Shown in pieces: positions 53,239 through 61,356 of a stretch of 64,000 bases of DNA. The stretch covers positions 95,537-159,536 of the IMG/VR virus record IMGVR_UViG_3300031873_000001; one strand, written 5' to 3'. The number at the start of each line of letters is the position of its first letter. The first letter of the stretch is position 1. Origin of the DNA: a virus. A program made the position numbers and the translations under genes. The notes beneath the pieces were generated by a model. It ran no database searches. It had not been told where the DNA came from and saw only the letters and a list, made by a program, of their open reading frames with translations.

Positions 53239-53625
53239 GTGCCAGGAGAGATCAAGTATCCAGGGTCGGACGTTACCTTCGCTTACCTCAAGAAGCTCAG
53301 GAAGGTTCCTCCGCTTCTGGCGCATATGATCAGGGCGATTTTCTTGACGGCGAAGGCCTTGAAAGGGGAGCCGTATCTCGATCGGCTTCAGGCGGCACAG
53401 AAGATAACGTTTGCTCAGCTTCTGAAATATGGATACCTTAAAAACTACGGGGGTCGTATCTTGTTGACCTGGAAGGGGATCAAGCGTAACCAATACCACT
53501 GGCGGGAGGGATCATTCAAGGACTACCAGCTTTGGATGATCATCACGGCCGCTGAAGGCAAGCTCCGTGCTCAGGATAGGGCGAAGGAACTCGAGCTCAT
53601 GGGAAGCCTTCCGGAGTTAAGGTAA
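53239..53625 (+). CDS. Hypothetical protein (128 aa)
   Basis: GTG 53239. Helical, basic, with Y-L-K-N-Y-G-G-R-I-L-L-T-W-K-G, reading like a wing of a winged-helix domain. No match recognised. Confidence 0.66.
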   Translation: MPGEIKYPGSDVTFAYLKKLRKVPPLLAHMIRAIFLTAKALKGEPYLDRLQAAQKITFAQLLKYGYLKNYGGRILLTWKGIKRNQYHWREGSFKDYQLWMIITAAEGKLRAQDRAKELELMGSLPELR

Positions 53626-53628
53626 CCG

Positions 53629-54435
53629 ATGCCTGTCAAGTTCTTAGGTCCAGACCACGCTCGGATAGCGGCCTTCTTCCAGGAGGCCGACCAGCGTTTC
53701 GATGCGTTCAAGAGACACTTCATTCGGGAGCTCGCAGGGGAATGCCTCAAAGTTCTGAAGCGGGCTCTTCCGGAGGGGGAGTTTGACCTTTACCGGGATG
53801 CCTTTTCGGTTCGGGACATAAAGCCGGACAGAGACATGATCGAAGATAACGTCATCGCCGCCGGGATCTATGGTGAGGCGAAAGAGGAGAATATCAATGA
53901 CAAGGACGCCGTCACAACCCTCCTCTACTTCGAGCTCAAAGGAACCACGGTCCCCGCATGGGGAGGAGTCTACGAACATTATCAGCCGTGGACGATGGAT
54001 CAGGTTCCTGTTATCCCTGACCTCGAGTTCTACAAGGTTCTCTATCGCACTACGACACCTGATGACGTCGTCGTCCGAAGAGAACAGCTCATCCCGACCG
54101 CCAAAGACGTAGCCGACCTGATGTTTATTAACGGGGTCCCCCTTCGCTGGGGGTTGATCGGATCGGGACGCCCGATCTACATGGATCTCGGCTATAAGGC
54201 TGTTCAGACCGAGTTCGGGTTGGCCGGGGAGCGATACATCGACCACTGGAAGCTGATGACCTCGATGGTTCCGGTTCTCGTTCGCAGGATCATCGCGAGG
54301 GACCCGAAACTTCGGGATGCGATTCTGGAAGACGGTAACTATTCGATGCATGACCTTAAGGTTGACTCCAATGCGGTTCCGGCAGAGCTGATGGAGGAGT
54401 CTGAGGAGTTCGTCAAGATGCTGATCGGAGCATAG
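53629..54435 (+). CDS. Hypothetical tail/neck-region protein (268 aa)
   Basis: Alpha/beta protein with YFELKGTTVPAWGGVYEHY and VVVRREQLIPTAKDVADLM segments. The position before the sheath suggests a tail terminator or neck role; unproven. Confidence 0.6.
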   Translation: MPVKFLGPDHARIAAFFQEADQRFDAFKRHFIRELAGECLKVLKRALPEGEFDLYRDAFSVRDIKPDRDMIEDNVIAAGIYGEAKEENINDKDAVTTLLYFELKGTTVPAWGGVYEHYQPWTMDQVPVIPDLEFYKVLYRTTTPDDVVVRREQLIPTAKDVADLMFINGVPLRWGLIGSGRPIYMDLGYKAVQTEFGLAGERYIDHWKLMTSMVPVLVRRIIARDPKLRDAILEDGNYSMHDLKVDSNAVPAELMEESEEFVKMLIGA

Positions 54436-54445
54436 GAGAAAGAAC

Positions 54446-55192
54446 GTGCCGTGGGTGCCCACAGACCCGCATATCATCGGGAACAGGATTGGGGATGTTT
54501 TTCTAAGGCACTTCGACGAGGGTGTGGCGAGGAGCCTCGGCGGGACGGTCGTTTTAATGACTCCGGCAAGGGCGACTTCGATGGGGATCGACCTAGCCAG
54601 GACTCCGGTCGTGCCTTCTGGGGGATCGTGCTACACTGTGGTCGTTCCGGGGTTGGGGCAGGGGGGAGGGTCCCTCGAGGTTTTGATTCACGTCACCAAC
54701 CCGGAGACGGCCCTGCGGGATTACATCATCCCGTCCTACGTGGTCAAGCGGGGAAGCCCTATTCTGGCGATGGATCGGTTCGAAGTCGGGAAGCTGGCCT
54801 TCCGGGTCCCGGCCTCCGGGGGTGTGCCCTCCGGGGTGGGGTATTCTCATTACGCAGAGAGGGATGCGTCATATCAGTGGGATATTCCCTACAGCATCCA
54901 GGGACATGCTCGGAATCAGGGGCAGGGGGCGATCATGTTCCGTTTTATGCTCAGGAAGTTCCATCCCCTCGGGGCTGTCTCCGTCTGGGACTCCATCGGA
55001 GCGGAACGAGGCTACGACTTCATCCTCGAGGGCGTGGAGGATTTGACCAACCTCGTATCGTTAGCCAAGAGGGACATTGCCTTCGGTGCGAGCATTCGGG
55101 TGCAGGGGGAGTTCGATCTCCACCCAGAAAGAGAGGAGAGAGGCGTGGGAGAAGTAGACTTAACCTTTGATCAGGGGGCTCAACCGTCATGA
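54446..55192 (+). CDS. Hypothetical tail-region protein (248 aa)
   Basis: GTG 54446 after ggagaaag. Beta-rich with SCYTVVVPGLGQGGGSLEV and IQGHARNQGQGAIMF segments; conserved Gly and aromatic residues suggest a virion protein. No family recognised. Confidence 0.62.
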   Translation: MPWVPTDPHIIGNRIGDVFLRHFDEGVARSLGGTVVLMTPARATSMGIDLARTPVVPSGGSCYTVVVPGLGQGGGSLEVLIHVTNPETALRDYIIPSYVVKRGSPILAMDRFEVGKLAFRVPASGGVPSGVGYSHYAERDASYQWDIPYSIQGHARNQGQGAIMFRFMLRKFHPLGAVSVWDSIGAERGYDFILEGVEDLTNLVSLAKRDIAFGASIRVQGEFDLHPEREERGVGEVDLTFDQGAQPS

Positions 55193-55575
55193 AAAAATAT
55201 CGATACACATCGACGACACCACAAGTCGTTAAGTTTACGGAGAAGGACGGGACGGTTTGCTACATCCGGCATTATGGGAACCACCAGACCACGACGCCGC
55301 CGTCCTTCGCTCCGAACAAGCCTCTGCTCGACTGTGGTCGGCTTGTGTATGTCGGGGAGATCGAAGGCGAAACCCTGGTGGTCGGAGTCGCACAACACGT
55401 GCCACACGAGAGAAAGCCGGACGTAACACCTCCACCTCCGAAGCCCACACCGCCGCCCGAGCCGAAGGTCGAACCGGGCGCCTTGAAGGCTGAGGAGACC
55501 GTGAGAGTGGAAGTCCCGCCAACCAGACCGCATGAAACAAAGACCGAGAACAGAAAACTGAGAGGAGGAGGATAA
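55189..55575 (+). CDS. Hypothetical protein with Pro-rich tail (128 aa)
   Basis: 4-base overlap with the previous stop. A beta-rich head (residues 1-80) is followed by PPPPKPTPPPEPK-type low complexity and a basic end. Ribosome site for the sheath gene follows at once. Confidence 0.68.
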   Translation: MKKYRYTSTTPQVVKFTEKDGTVCYIRHYGNHQTTTPPSFAPNKPLLDCGRLVYVGEIEGETLVVGVAQHVPHERKPDVTPPPPKPTPPPEPKVEPGALKAEETVRVEVPPTRPHETKTENRKLRGGG

Positions 55576-55578
55576 GTC

Positions 55579-57150
55579 ATGCCCGAATATCTGTCGCCTG
55601 GAATCTATATCCAGGAAAAGAGCGAAGGCGCCAGGGCGATAGCTGGTGTCGGGACGTCCACCTGCGTGTTCCCTGGCATCGCTGAGCGAGGCCCGGTCGA
55701 CGCTCTTATCAGCAACGCTCCGTACCCGTTGTTCATCACGGGCTATGCCGACTACGAGACCAAGTTCGGCAGAATGAACCGCTACACCGACGGCGGCACG
55801 GTCTACGAGTTCTTCGACCTGCCCCAGTCGGTGGCCATGTTCTTCAACAAGGGCGGTCTGCGGGCTTATATCGCCCGGCTGGTCGGAGCGGACGCCGTAA
55901 CAGCCAAGCACGTCACCCCGTCCAACGAGTGGACGATCTGGGCTGGGAAGTGGTACGGGAAGACCACTCTCAAGGAGCCCGGGAAGTGGGGCAACCGGAT
56001 CGTGATCACGGTCACCCCGAACGAGGACTACAACCCGCTCAAGTATGACGTGGCTGTGTTCTACCAGGACGCCCCAGCCTCGGAGGTCTTGCAGGTCGAG
56101 GCGTTCACAGCAGTCGACTTCGTCGATGCCGCTTCTCCGCAGTATTTCCCGGAGGTGATCAACGCCGGGTCGAACTTCATCTGGGTGGAGAAGGGGATCG
56201 GTGGAGTGCCCGCGGCGCTTCCTTCCGGAACGTCCTGCTCGGGCGGAACGGAGGGGACGGCGCCCACCCAGGCGATCTGGGGGACATCGCAGTCCGGGGC
56301 GCTCGCAAGCCTCAACAGCATCGACGAGATGTTCATGCTCGTGGCTCCGGACCAGATGTGGTATACCGATGGCGCGACAGCGGCGGCAGTGCAGGGGGCG
56401 TTGATCGACTACGCCGACTACCGCAAGTATGTCTTCGCCATCTGCACACCTCCGAGCGGTCTTTCTCCGCAGGACTCCCTGACGTTCATGCGGACAACCC
56501 TCAACAAGAACTCCCAGCGGTATGCCGTCTACTATCCCTGGGTGAAGATTCAGGACCCGCTCAACCTCGGCAGGCCGAAGCTGTTCCCGCCTGTCGGTCT
56601 GGTCGCCGGGGTTTATGCCGCGACGGACAACAACCGGAACGTGGCGAAGGCGCCTGCCGGGATCACGGACGGGGCATTGTCCGGGATCATCGATCTCGAG
56701 CGGACGCTGACGAAGGCCGAGCGGGATCTGATTTACCCCGCACGGATCAACCCCCTGATCAGCACCCCTCAGACGGGCCGCTGTGTCTGGGGCGCCCGGA
56801 CGGGTTCCCTCGATTCCCTGTGGCGTTACGTGTCGGTCGTGCGGACCTTCCAGTACCTCGAGAAGAGCACGTTCGATGCCACGCACTGGATCGTGTTCGA
56901 GAATAACGACGCCGGGACCCGGCTGAAGGCCAAGCTCCAGATGGAGAGCTTCCTGTTGTTCCACTACAACGAGGGCTACTTCGCAGGGAATACCCCGGAG
57001 GAAGCCTTCTTCGTGGTCTGCGACGAGACCAACAACCCATCGGAGGCAGTGGAGGCCGGATTCCTCTATATCAAGGTGGGGATCGCCCCGCAGAGACCAG
57101 CCGAGTTCGTGGTCTTTCAATTTATGCAAAAAACAACCAAGGCTCAGTAA
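55579..57150 (+). CDS. Contractile tail sheath protein
   Basis: 523 residues. Starts M-P-E-Y-L-S-P-G-I-Y-I-Q-E, the classic sheath N-terminus; then G-V-G-T-S-T-C-V-F-P-G-I-A-E-R-G-P, A-P-A-G-I-x-D-G-A-L-S-G, I-N-P-L-I and G-R-C-V-W-G-A-R-T near residue 400, and a C-terminal W-R-Y-V-S-V-V-R-T domain. It surrounds the tail tube and contracts at infection. The last 13 sense codons (57109-57147) are AT-rich and were evidently rebuilt by the endonuclease gene downstream; the original end survives at 57944-57985. Confidence 0.94.
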   Translation: MPEYLSPGIYIQEKSEGARAIAGVGTSTCVFPGIAERGPVDALISNAPYPLFITGYADYETKFGRMNRYTDGGTVYEFFDLPQSVAMFFNKGGLRAYIARLVGADAVTAKHVTPSNEWTIWAGKWYGKTTLKEPGKWGNRIVITVTPNEDYNPLKYDVAVFYQDAPASEVLQVEAFTAVDFVDAASPQYFPEVINAGSNFIWVEKGIGGVPAALPSGTSCSGGTEGTAPTQAIWGTSQSGALASLNSIDEMFMLVAPDQMWYTDGATAAAVQGALIDYADYRKYVFAICTPPSGLSPQDSLTFMRTTLNKNSQRYAVYYPWVKIQDPLNLGRPKLFPPVGLVAGVYAATDNNRNVAKAPAGITDGALSGIIDLERTLTKAERDLIYPARINPLISTPQTGRCVWGARTGSLDSLWRYVSVVRTFQYLEKSTFDATHWIVFENNDAGTRLKAKLQMESFLLFHYNEGYFAGNTPEEAFFVVCDETNNPSEAVEAGFLYIKVGIAPQRPAEFVVFQFMQKTTKAQ

Positions 57151-57152
57151 GA

Positions 57153-57944
57153 ATGGATCGGCGTCCGCTCTATAAATGGATGACTGAAGATTGGCTTCGG
57201 AGCCAATACGTATCGGGCAGGAAGTCTCTCCATCAAATCGCGGTCGATCTTGGGGTGACCAGCAACGCCATTCAAATGTGGATGGTGAAGTTTGGCATCC
57301 CAAGAAGGTCGTGTGCGGACGCTATCTATCTTACAAGAGAGAAACACGTTAGCCTCTCGGAAGAAGCGATTCAATTTTTGGTCGGAGAGCTTCTGGGAGA
57401 TGGGCATCTTCACTCCGATAATGAGAGATCGGCAAGATTTCAGAGTGGTTCTAAGCACCTGGGGTATATCCAATGGTTGGACAAGACCTTCAGAGGCTTC
57501 GGACTGTATCGATCTGGGAAAATACAAAAGACCAGAACGGTCTGGAAAAGTGGAGCCATAAGTGTAGTTCATCACTATGCATCTCTGAGGTATCCCGAGC
57601 TACTCTCATTGCACAAAATGTTTTACGACAACGGAAGAAAGATCGTTCCTTTGGATGTCGACTTAAAACCTCTGGTTGTAAGACAGTGGTATATCGGAGA
57701 CGGATACTTGCTTCACCGTCCAGGAGGACGCCGTCGCAAAATACTATTGTCTACGCAGGGTTTTTCTGTTGATGATGTCGAGTTGCTCGTTAGGAAAATC
57801 CATAATTTAGGATTTAAAGCTTCTCGGCAGAAGTCAAACAATGTGATAGGAATTTCAGATTCTTCGACGAATAGTTTCCTGTCTTACATTGGTTGTTGTC
57901 CAAATGAGATTCAACCTTTTTACGGCTACAAGTGGGCCGCGTAG
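57153..57944 (+). CDS. LAGLIDADG homing endonuclease inserted after the sheath gene
   Basis: 263 residues. N-terminal helix-turn-helix (LHQIAVDLGVTSNAIQMWM). Two LAGLIDADG-type motifs: F-L-V-G-E-L-L-G-D-G-H-L (75-86) and V-R-Q-W-Y-I-G-D-G-Y-L (about 175-185), each with the catalytic acidic residue. A monomeric two-motif enzyme. Markedly AT-rich relative to the phage. Its stop codon shares a base with the displaced sheath end. It starts two bases after the rebuilt sheath stop. Confidence 0.88.
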   Translation: MDRRPLYKWMTEDWLRSQYVSGRKSLHQIAVDLGVTSNAIQMWMVKFGIPRRSCADAIYLTREKHVSLSEEAIQFLVGELLGDGHLHSDNERSARFQSGSKHLGYIQWLDKTFRGFGLYRSGKIQKTRTVWKSGAISVVHHYASLRYPELLSLHKMFYDNGRKIVPLDVDLKPLVVRQWYIGDGYLLHRPGGRRRKILLSTQGFSVDDVELLVRKIHNLGFKASRQKSNNVIGISDSSTNSFLSYIGCCPNEIQPFYGYKWAA

Positions 57945-57985
57945 TCGTGTTCCAGTTCATGCAGAAGACGACGAAGGCTCAATAG
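57944..57985 (+). pseudogene. Displaced original 3' end of the tail sheath gene
   Basis: Codes V-V-F-Q-F-M-Q-K-T-T-K-A-Q and a stop, identical in protein to the current sheath end at 57109-57150, but with different codons at 10 of 13 positions. Its GC-rich third positions match the body of the sheath gene. Confidence 0.85.
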
Positions 57986-57992
57986 GTGAATC

Positions 57993-58169
57993 GTGGATAA
58001 GGGACGCGCCGCACAGAAGCCGGACGGTAGCCCTGCGGAGTGGACTCCGGTAGAGAGCGCCACGACGACGGGGAACGTTGCCCCACACATGGGGGTTCCA
58101 CCGTTTCCGATTGTCATGGTTCGGCGCGTTCCTCCTCACGACAAAGACGATGAACGAGAAGATGAATAG
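57993..58169 (+). CDS. Small hypothetical protein (58 aa)
   Basis: GTG 57993. Short, with Pro-rich middle (MGVPPFPIVMVRRVPP) and an acidic end (DKDDEREDE). Plausible because it fills the gap before the tube gene with consistent codon use. Function unknown. Confidence 0.55.
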   Translation: MDKGRAAQKPDGSPAEWTPVESATTTGNVAPHMGVPPFPIVMVRRVPPHDKDDEREDE

Positions 58170-58180
58170 GAGGACTTAAC

Positions 58181-58708
58181 ATGGGCGCGAGAGCACAAGT
58201 AACGGACTTCCTCCAAGCATATCGCTTCCACGTAACCTGCGACGAAGGGGCCCCGGCGTATATCAAGAACGCCTTCAAGGAGCCACACGGCGGATTCCGG
58301 ACATGCTCTTTCCCGGAGTTCAACACGGACGCAGTGACCTACAAGGAAGGCATTTGGAGGATGGAGAGGAAGTACCCCGGGAACACGACGGTCACGGACT
58401 GCTCCCTCGAGCGGGGCGTGGTGAAGAGCAACAACGGGTTCTACGACTGGATCGTGAAGAAGATCAACGGCCAGGACTACCGTACCGATCTGGTCATCTT
58501 CCACTTCCACCGGGATGACTGGAAGAGCGACGCCCAGCATCCGGACCCTTGGCAGGTCAACACGGGATCGGCCAACCGGAGGATCAAGCTTCACGAGGCC
58601 TTCCCGATCCGTTGCAAGCTGGCATCGGACTTCGACGCCACGTCCGGAGAGATCTCCGTGGAATCCATCGACCTCGCCTTCGAGTGGATGGAGCTCAGCG
58701 TCGGGTAA
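58181..58708 (+). CDS. Tail tube protein, gp19-like
   Basis: 175 residues, aggagg ribosome site. F-R-T-C-S-F-P-E-F-N-T-D-A-V-T-Y-K-E-G, R-K-Y-P-G-N-T-T-V-T-D-C-S-L-E-R-G-V and F-Y-D-W match the T4 gp19/phage tail-tube family (Y-x-E-G, P-G-x-x-x-x-x-x-L-x-R-G, F-x-x-W). It stacks as hexamers inside the sheath. Confidence 0.9.
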   Translation: MGARAQVTDFLQAYRFHVTCDEGAPAYIKNAFKEPHGGFRTCSFPEFNTDAVTYKEGIWRMERKYPGNTTVTDCSLERGVVKSNNGFYDWIVKKINGQDYRTDLVIFHFHRDDWKSDAQHPDPWQVNTGSANRRIKLHEAFPIRCKLASDFDATSGEISVESIDLAFEWMELSVG

Positions 58709-58740
58709 TCGACATTCCGAGTAGAGGCCGGAGGTGATTG

Positions 58741-59319
58741 GTGGGCAGGCGCAGATTTGCCGAATACCTTCAACCGAACGTTTTCTATCTCTTGGATTAT
58801 TCCCTGGGGGAGACGAGCATGTTGGCTCAGCTCATCCAGGCGGGTTTTCGGAGCGTAACCGCGCCGGAAATCACGCTCGACACCGAGGAAATCAAGGAGG
58901 GAAATTGGCCATTCAAGCGCAAGCTTATTACCGGAGCCTCGGTCAACACGCTGACCTTATCAAAGGGGGTCACGTTTTACGACAGCGACTTCTGGCGATG
59001 GACAAGCCGGGCGGCGGTTGGCGCAAAAACCTTCGGCCTCGATATCGGGATGTTTGGGCTCAAGAGCGGGTTTCGCAAAGACCTGTTCTTGATTCAGTTC
59101 CTGCGGGGCGTTCCGAACGCCATGAAGTTCTTCCTTCCCTTCCGGGGTTGGGATCGGGCGTTAAACATCTTCCCGGCCAAGCTGTGGATGCTCGAGAACA
59201 CGATCCCGACCCGTTACAAGGTTGGGACGGACTTCGACTCCCAGTCTGGGGAGATATCGATAGCCGAGGTTGAGCTGTCGATGGAGAACTTCGACGAGAT
59301 AGCGATCGCTTCTCTCTAA
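58741..59319 (+). CDS. Second gp19-like tail tube/tube-cap paralog
   Basis: 192 residues from GTG 58741 (ggaggtga upstream). Same layout as the first tube gene: A-G-F-R-S-V-T-A-P-E-I-T-L-D-T-E-E-I-K-E-G, K-R-K-L-I-T-G-A-S-V-N-T-L-T-L-S-K-G-V and S-D-F-W-R-W, with an extra 30-residue insertion. Myophages often encode a second tube-like protein that sits at the tube-baseplate junction (T4 gp54/gp48 class); that role is inferred. Confidence 0.78.
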   Translation: MGRRRFAEYLQPNVFYLLDYSLGETSMLAQLIQAGFRSVTAPEITLDTEEIKEGNWPFKRKLITGASVNTLTLSKGVTFYDSDFWRWTSRAAVGAKTFGLDIGMFGLKSGFRKDLFLIQFLRGVPNAMKFFLPFRGWDRALNIFPAKLWMLENTIPTRYKVGTDFDSQSGEISIAEVELSMENFDEIAIASL

Positions 59320-59346
59320 TTTTTTTTGAACGGAGGTGTGTAACTT

Positions 59347-59703
59347 ATGGCGTATGTAGATGAGGAGACTTTTTACCAGATCAAAGCCGAGGTGGTCGCC
59401 AGGGACGTAACATGCCGACACTGCGATGCGGACCAGAACCTGGTGATGCACAAGGTCAACCCGGAAGCCAATGGGATCGCCGGGGACTACGTTCTTCTCT
59501 GCGAGTACTGCGACTTCATCGCCGAGAGCGAAAAGGGAAGGAAGCGGTTTGGGGACAAGATCCCCGTGCGGGCAAACTTCCTTCTTCCCCGGGGTCAGAG
59601 AGATCTGCTCATCGAAACCGCCCGTGCCCAAAATATCAGCGCCAGCGAGTTCATCCGGGACCTGCTTGACCGGGAACTCAGGCCAGCGCACCTGCGGAGA
59701 TAA
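59347..59703 (+). CDS. Degenerate HNH-like zinc finger fused to a ribbon-helix-helix-like end (118 aa)
   Basis: Residues 22-61 hold C-R-H-C-D...V-M-H-K-V-N-P...V-L-L-C-E-Y-C, the layout of an HNH/treble-clef domain missing the second catalytic His. The C-terminal 40 residues (VRANFLLPRGQRDLLIETA, then ISASEFIRDLLDREL) read as a ribbon-helix-helix DNA-binding fold. Could be a tail-region regulator rather than a nuclease. Confidence 0.65.
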   Translation: MAYVDEETFYQIKAEVVARDVTCRHCDADQNLVMHKVNPEANGIAGDYVLLCEYCDFIAESEKGRKRFGDKIPVRANFLLPRGQRDLLIETARAQNISASEFIRDLLDRELRPAHLRR

Positions 59704-59728
59704 CCTTTAGTCTGGATGAGATGAGCTT

Positions 59729-60148
59729 ATGAATTCCTTCGGCCCGTTCAGCCCGGCTTTCTGGGAGGCGGTATCGAAATACGGAGCCTTGACGGTCGTT
59801 GCTGTGGTTGTCATTCTTGGAGCTCTGTGGTTTGCGCTCAAGACCCTCGACAGGCTGATCAAGGATAAGACGGAGCAGAGCAACAAGGCTACCGAGGAGC
59901 GGAAGTCGTTGACCGAGAAGTTTTTGGCCTCACTGGAAAGGGTTGTTGCGGATTATCGTCAGGTGACGATTGAGAATACTAAAGTCCTGCAGTCCCTGGT
60001 CGATAGCGTAAACAGAAGAGAGGATGGGTGCCTGGCCCACCAGAGGAAGCAAGATGAAAGCCTGTCCATTGCCGTGGCACAGCACGGGGTGATCGCCGAG
60101 CGGGTAGTGAGCATCGATCGCCGGCTCGAAGGGATAGAGAAGAGCTGA
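59729..60148 (+). CDS. Membrane-anchored coiled-coil protein (139 aa)
   Basis: One TM segment at about 20-40 (LTVVAVVVILGALWFALK) followed by a long charged coiled coil. The layout resembles Rz-type spanins or membrane-tethered helper proteins, but no lysozyme is adjacent. It lies just before the receiver-domain gene. Confidence 0.65.
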   Translation: MNSFGPFSPAFWEAVSKYGALTVVAVVVILGALWFALKTLDRLIKDKTEQSNKATEERKSLTEKFLASLERVVADYRQVTIENTKVLQSLVDSVNRREDGCLAHQRKQDESLSIAVAQHGVIAERVVSIDRRLEGIEKS

Positions 60149-60153
60149 GATGA

Positions 60154-60558
60154 ATGAGTATTTTAATAGTGGACGACAACATGTTCGTTAGGGAGATGCT
60201 GAAAGACCTCCTCGAGCATAACGGGTACACCGTTGCTCTGGCGGACGGAGGGGTGTCGGCTCTGCAGAAGATCAAGGAAACTAAACCCCAGCTCGTAGTC
60301 TTAGACTTGATGATGCCGGACATGGACGGGTTCACGGTGTTCGAGCAGATGAAGCGGGACGATGAGATGAGAAATGTGCCGGTGATCGTGCTGACGGCCT
60401 TAGAGGAGGCCGATCTCAAGCCGGAGAAGAGAAGCCTTCTGTTGGGCATCCGGAAGTTCATTACGAAGGGGACTCCGGCGTTCAAACCGAATGCGTTTCT
60501 GGAAGACGTTCGTAGGATCGTTTCTAGCGAGAACGGGGACAAGACGCTGGTGGTATGA
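60154..60558 (+). CDS. CheY-like response-regulator receiver domain protein
   Basis: 134 residues. All receiver positions are present: acidic pair Asp7/Asp8 (L-I-V-D-D-N), phospho-acceptor Asp51 in V-V-L-D-L-M-M-P-D-M-D-G-F, Thr81 in I-V-L-T-A-L and Lys105 in F-I-T-K-G. There is no output domain. It could be phosphorylated by a host histidine kinase and act as a diffusible decoy or switch. A receiver gene within the tail gene module of a phage is unexpected. Codon style fits the neighbours, so it is not a very recent acquisition. Confidence 0.9.
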   Translation: MSILIVDDNMFVREMLKDLLEHNGYTVALADGGVSALQKIKETKPQLVVLDLMMPDMDGFTVFEQMKRDDEMRNVPVIVLTALEEADLKPEKRSLLLGIRKFITKGTPAFKPNAFLEDVRRIVSSENGDKTLVV

Positions 60559-60569
60559 TGGCGCCAGCA
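60559..60569 (+). repeat. Third copy of the TGGCGCCAGCA element
   Basis: TGGCGCCAGCA begins right at the end of the receiver gene (TGA 60556-60558) and lies in the 50-base gap before the next gene, as with the copies near 24000 and 49909. Confidence 0.5.
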
Positions 60570-60609
60570 AAGAGGCCCATAACTTTCGATGCAGAAAGGA
60601 GTCGGAGCA

Positions 60610-61356
60610 ATGGACACGCAGGTAGATAGACAAATCCTTCCTGGGGGAGTGATCAGGGAAGGGAAGCTGTATGATCTGGTTTTTCTCCGCGAGATGACGG
60701 GCGTGGAGGAGGACGTCATGACCGATCGGAAGCTCTCGGTTGGTCGCCGGATGAATCTCGTCATGTCGCACTGCATCACGAGCTTGGAGAGTGTGGACGG
60801 GGAGAAGATTGACGGAACCCTCGATCAGAACGGGATGCTCGAGGCCGTCCAGGACATGACGGTCGGGGATCGGGTCGTCCTGATGTTGCTCATTCGGAAG
60901 GCGTCCCTCGGCCCGATATTCCCCATGCGGGTAAACTGCCCGGAGTGCGGGGAACCGGGGAACTACGAGGTCAACCTCGACGATCTTGAGATCAAGGCTC
61001 TCCCGAACAAGATGGTTCGGGAATACACGGTCGAACTTCCTTCCGGATCGAAGGCGAAGCTCAAGATCATGACCGGACGGGAAGAAGGTCTCTTGACGGC
61101 GAAGCGGAACGATCAGGACTTCCTGAGCCATGCTATCGGGCTTCGTCTGGTGGAGCTCGACGGGGCGCCCGTCAAGAACGTCCAGCAGGTCAAGGCCCTG
61201 TCCCTAAAGGATCGCAACAAACTGCGGTCGGCCTTCGAGGAACACGAGGGCGGGGTCAACACGGACGTCGACATCACCTGCGACAAGTGCGGGCGGGACT
61301 CTACGGTCATCCTGGATATCGCGCAGAAAGATTTTTTCTTCCCCTCGGCGACCTAG
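60610..61356 (+). CDS. Baseplate/tail-assembly protein, zero-frame product
   Basis: 248 residues from ATG 60610. C-P-E-C-G-E-P-G near 118 and C-D-K-C-G-R-D near 225 are two zinc knuckles around an alpha/beta body with V-E-L-P-S-G and K-I-M-T-G-R-E-E; ends F-F-F-P-S-A-T. I associate this layout (C-P-x-C, V-x-L-x-S/P-G, T-G-x-x-E, C-x-x-C-G, F-F-F-P) with T4-type baseplate or tail assembly chaperone proteins. A slippery site near the end extends it (see 61332). Confidence 0.72.
   Translation: MDTQVDRQILPGGVIREGKLYDLVFLREMTGVEEDVMTDRKLSVGRRMNLVMSHCITSLESVDGEKIDGTLDQNGMLEAVQDMTVGDRVVLMLLIRKASLGPIFPMRVNCPECGEPGNYEVNLDDLEIKALPNKMVREYTVELPSGSKAKLKIMTGREEGLLTAKRNDQDFLSHAIGLRLVELDGAPVKNVQQVKALSLKDRNKLRSAFEEHEGGVNTDVDITCDKCGRDSTVILDIAQKDFFFPSAT
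61332..61338 (+). other. -1 ribosomal slippery heptamer T-TTT-TTC
   Basis: In the zero frame the codons are gat ttt ttc, so the heptamer is correctly phased for a -1 slip. Six codons later the zero frame ends; the -1 frame continues 60 codons to 61520 just before the tape measure gene. Confidence 0.7.

Noticed and set aside
55180-57303. Long minus-strand open frame (707 codons) opposite the sheath gene
   Set aside because: It is antisense to a firmly identified sheath gene, has a composition typical of reverse frames of GC-rich genes (Arg/Asp/Gly/Leu-rich) and no ribosome site.
60559-60569. TGGCGCCAGCA repeats as a phage attachment site
   Set aside because: Three short copies in gaps, no integrase in the window, and lytic-type gene content; an att role is unsupported.
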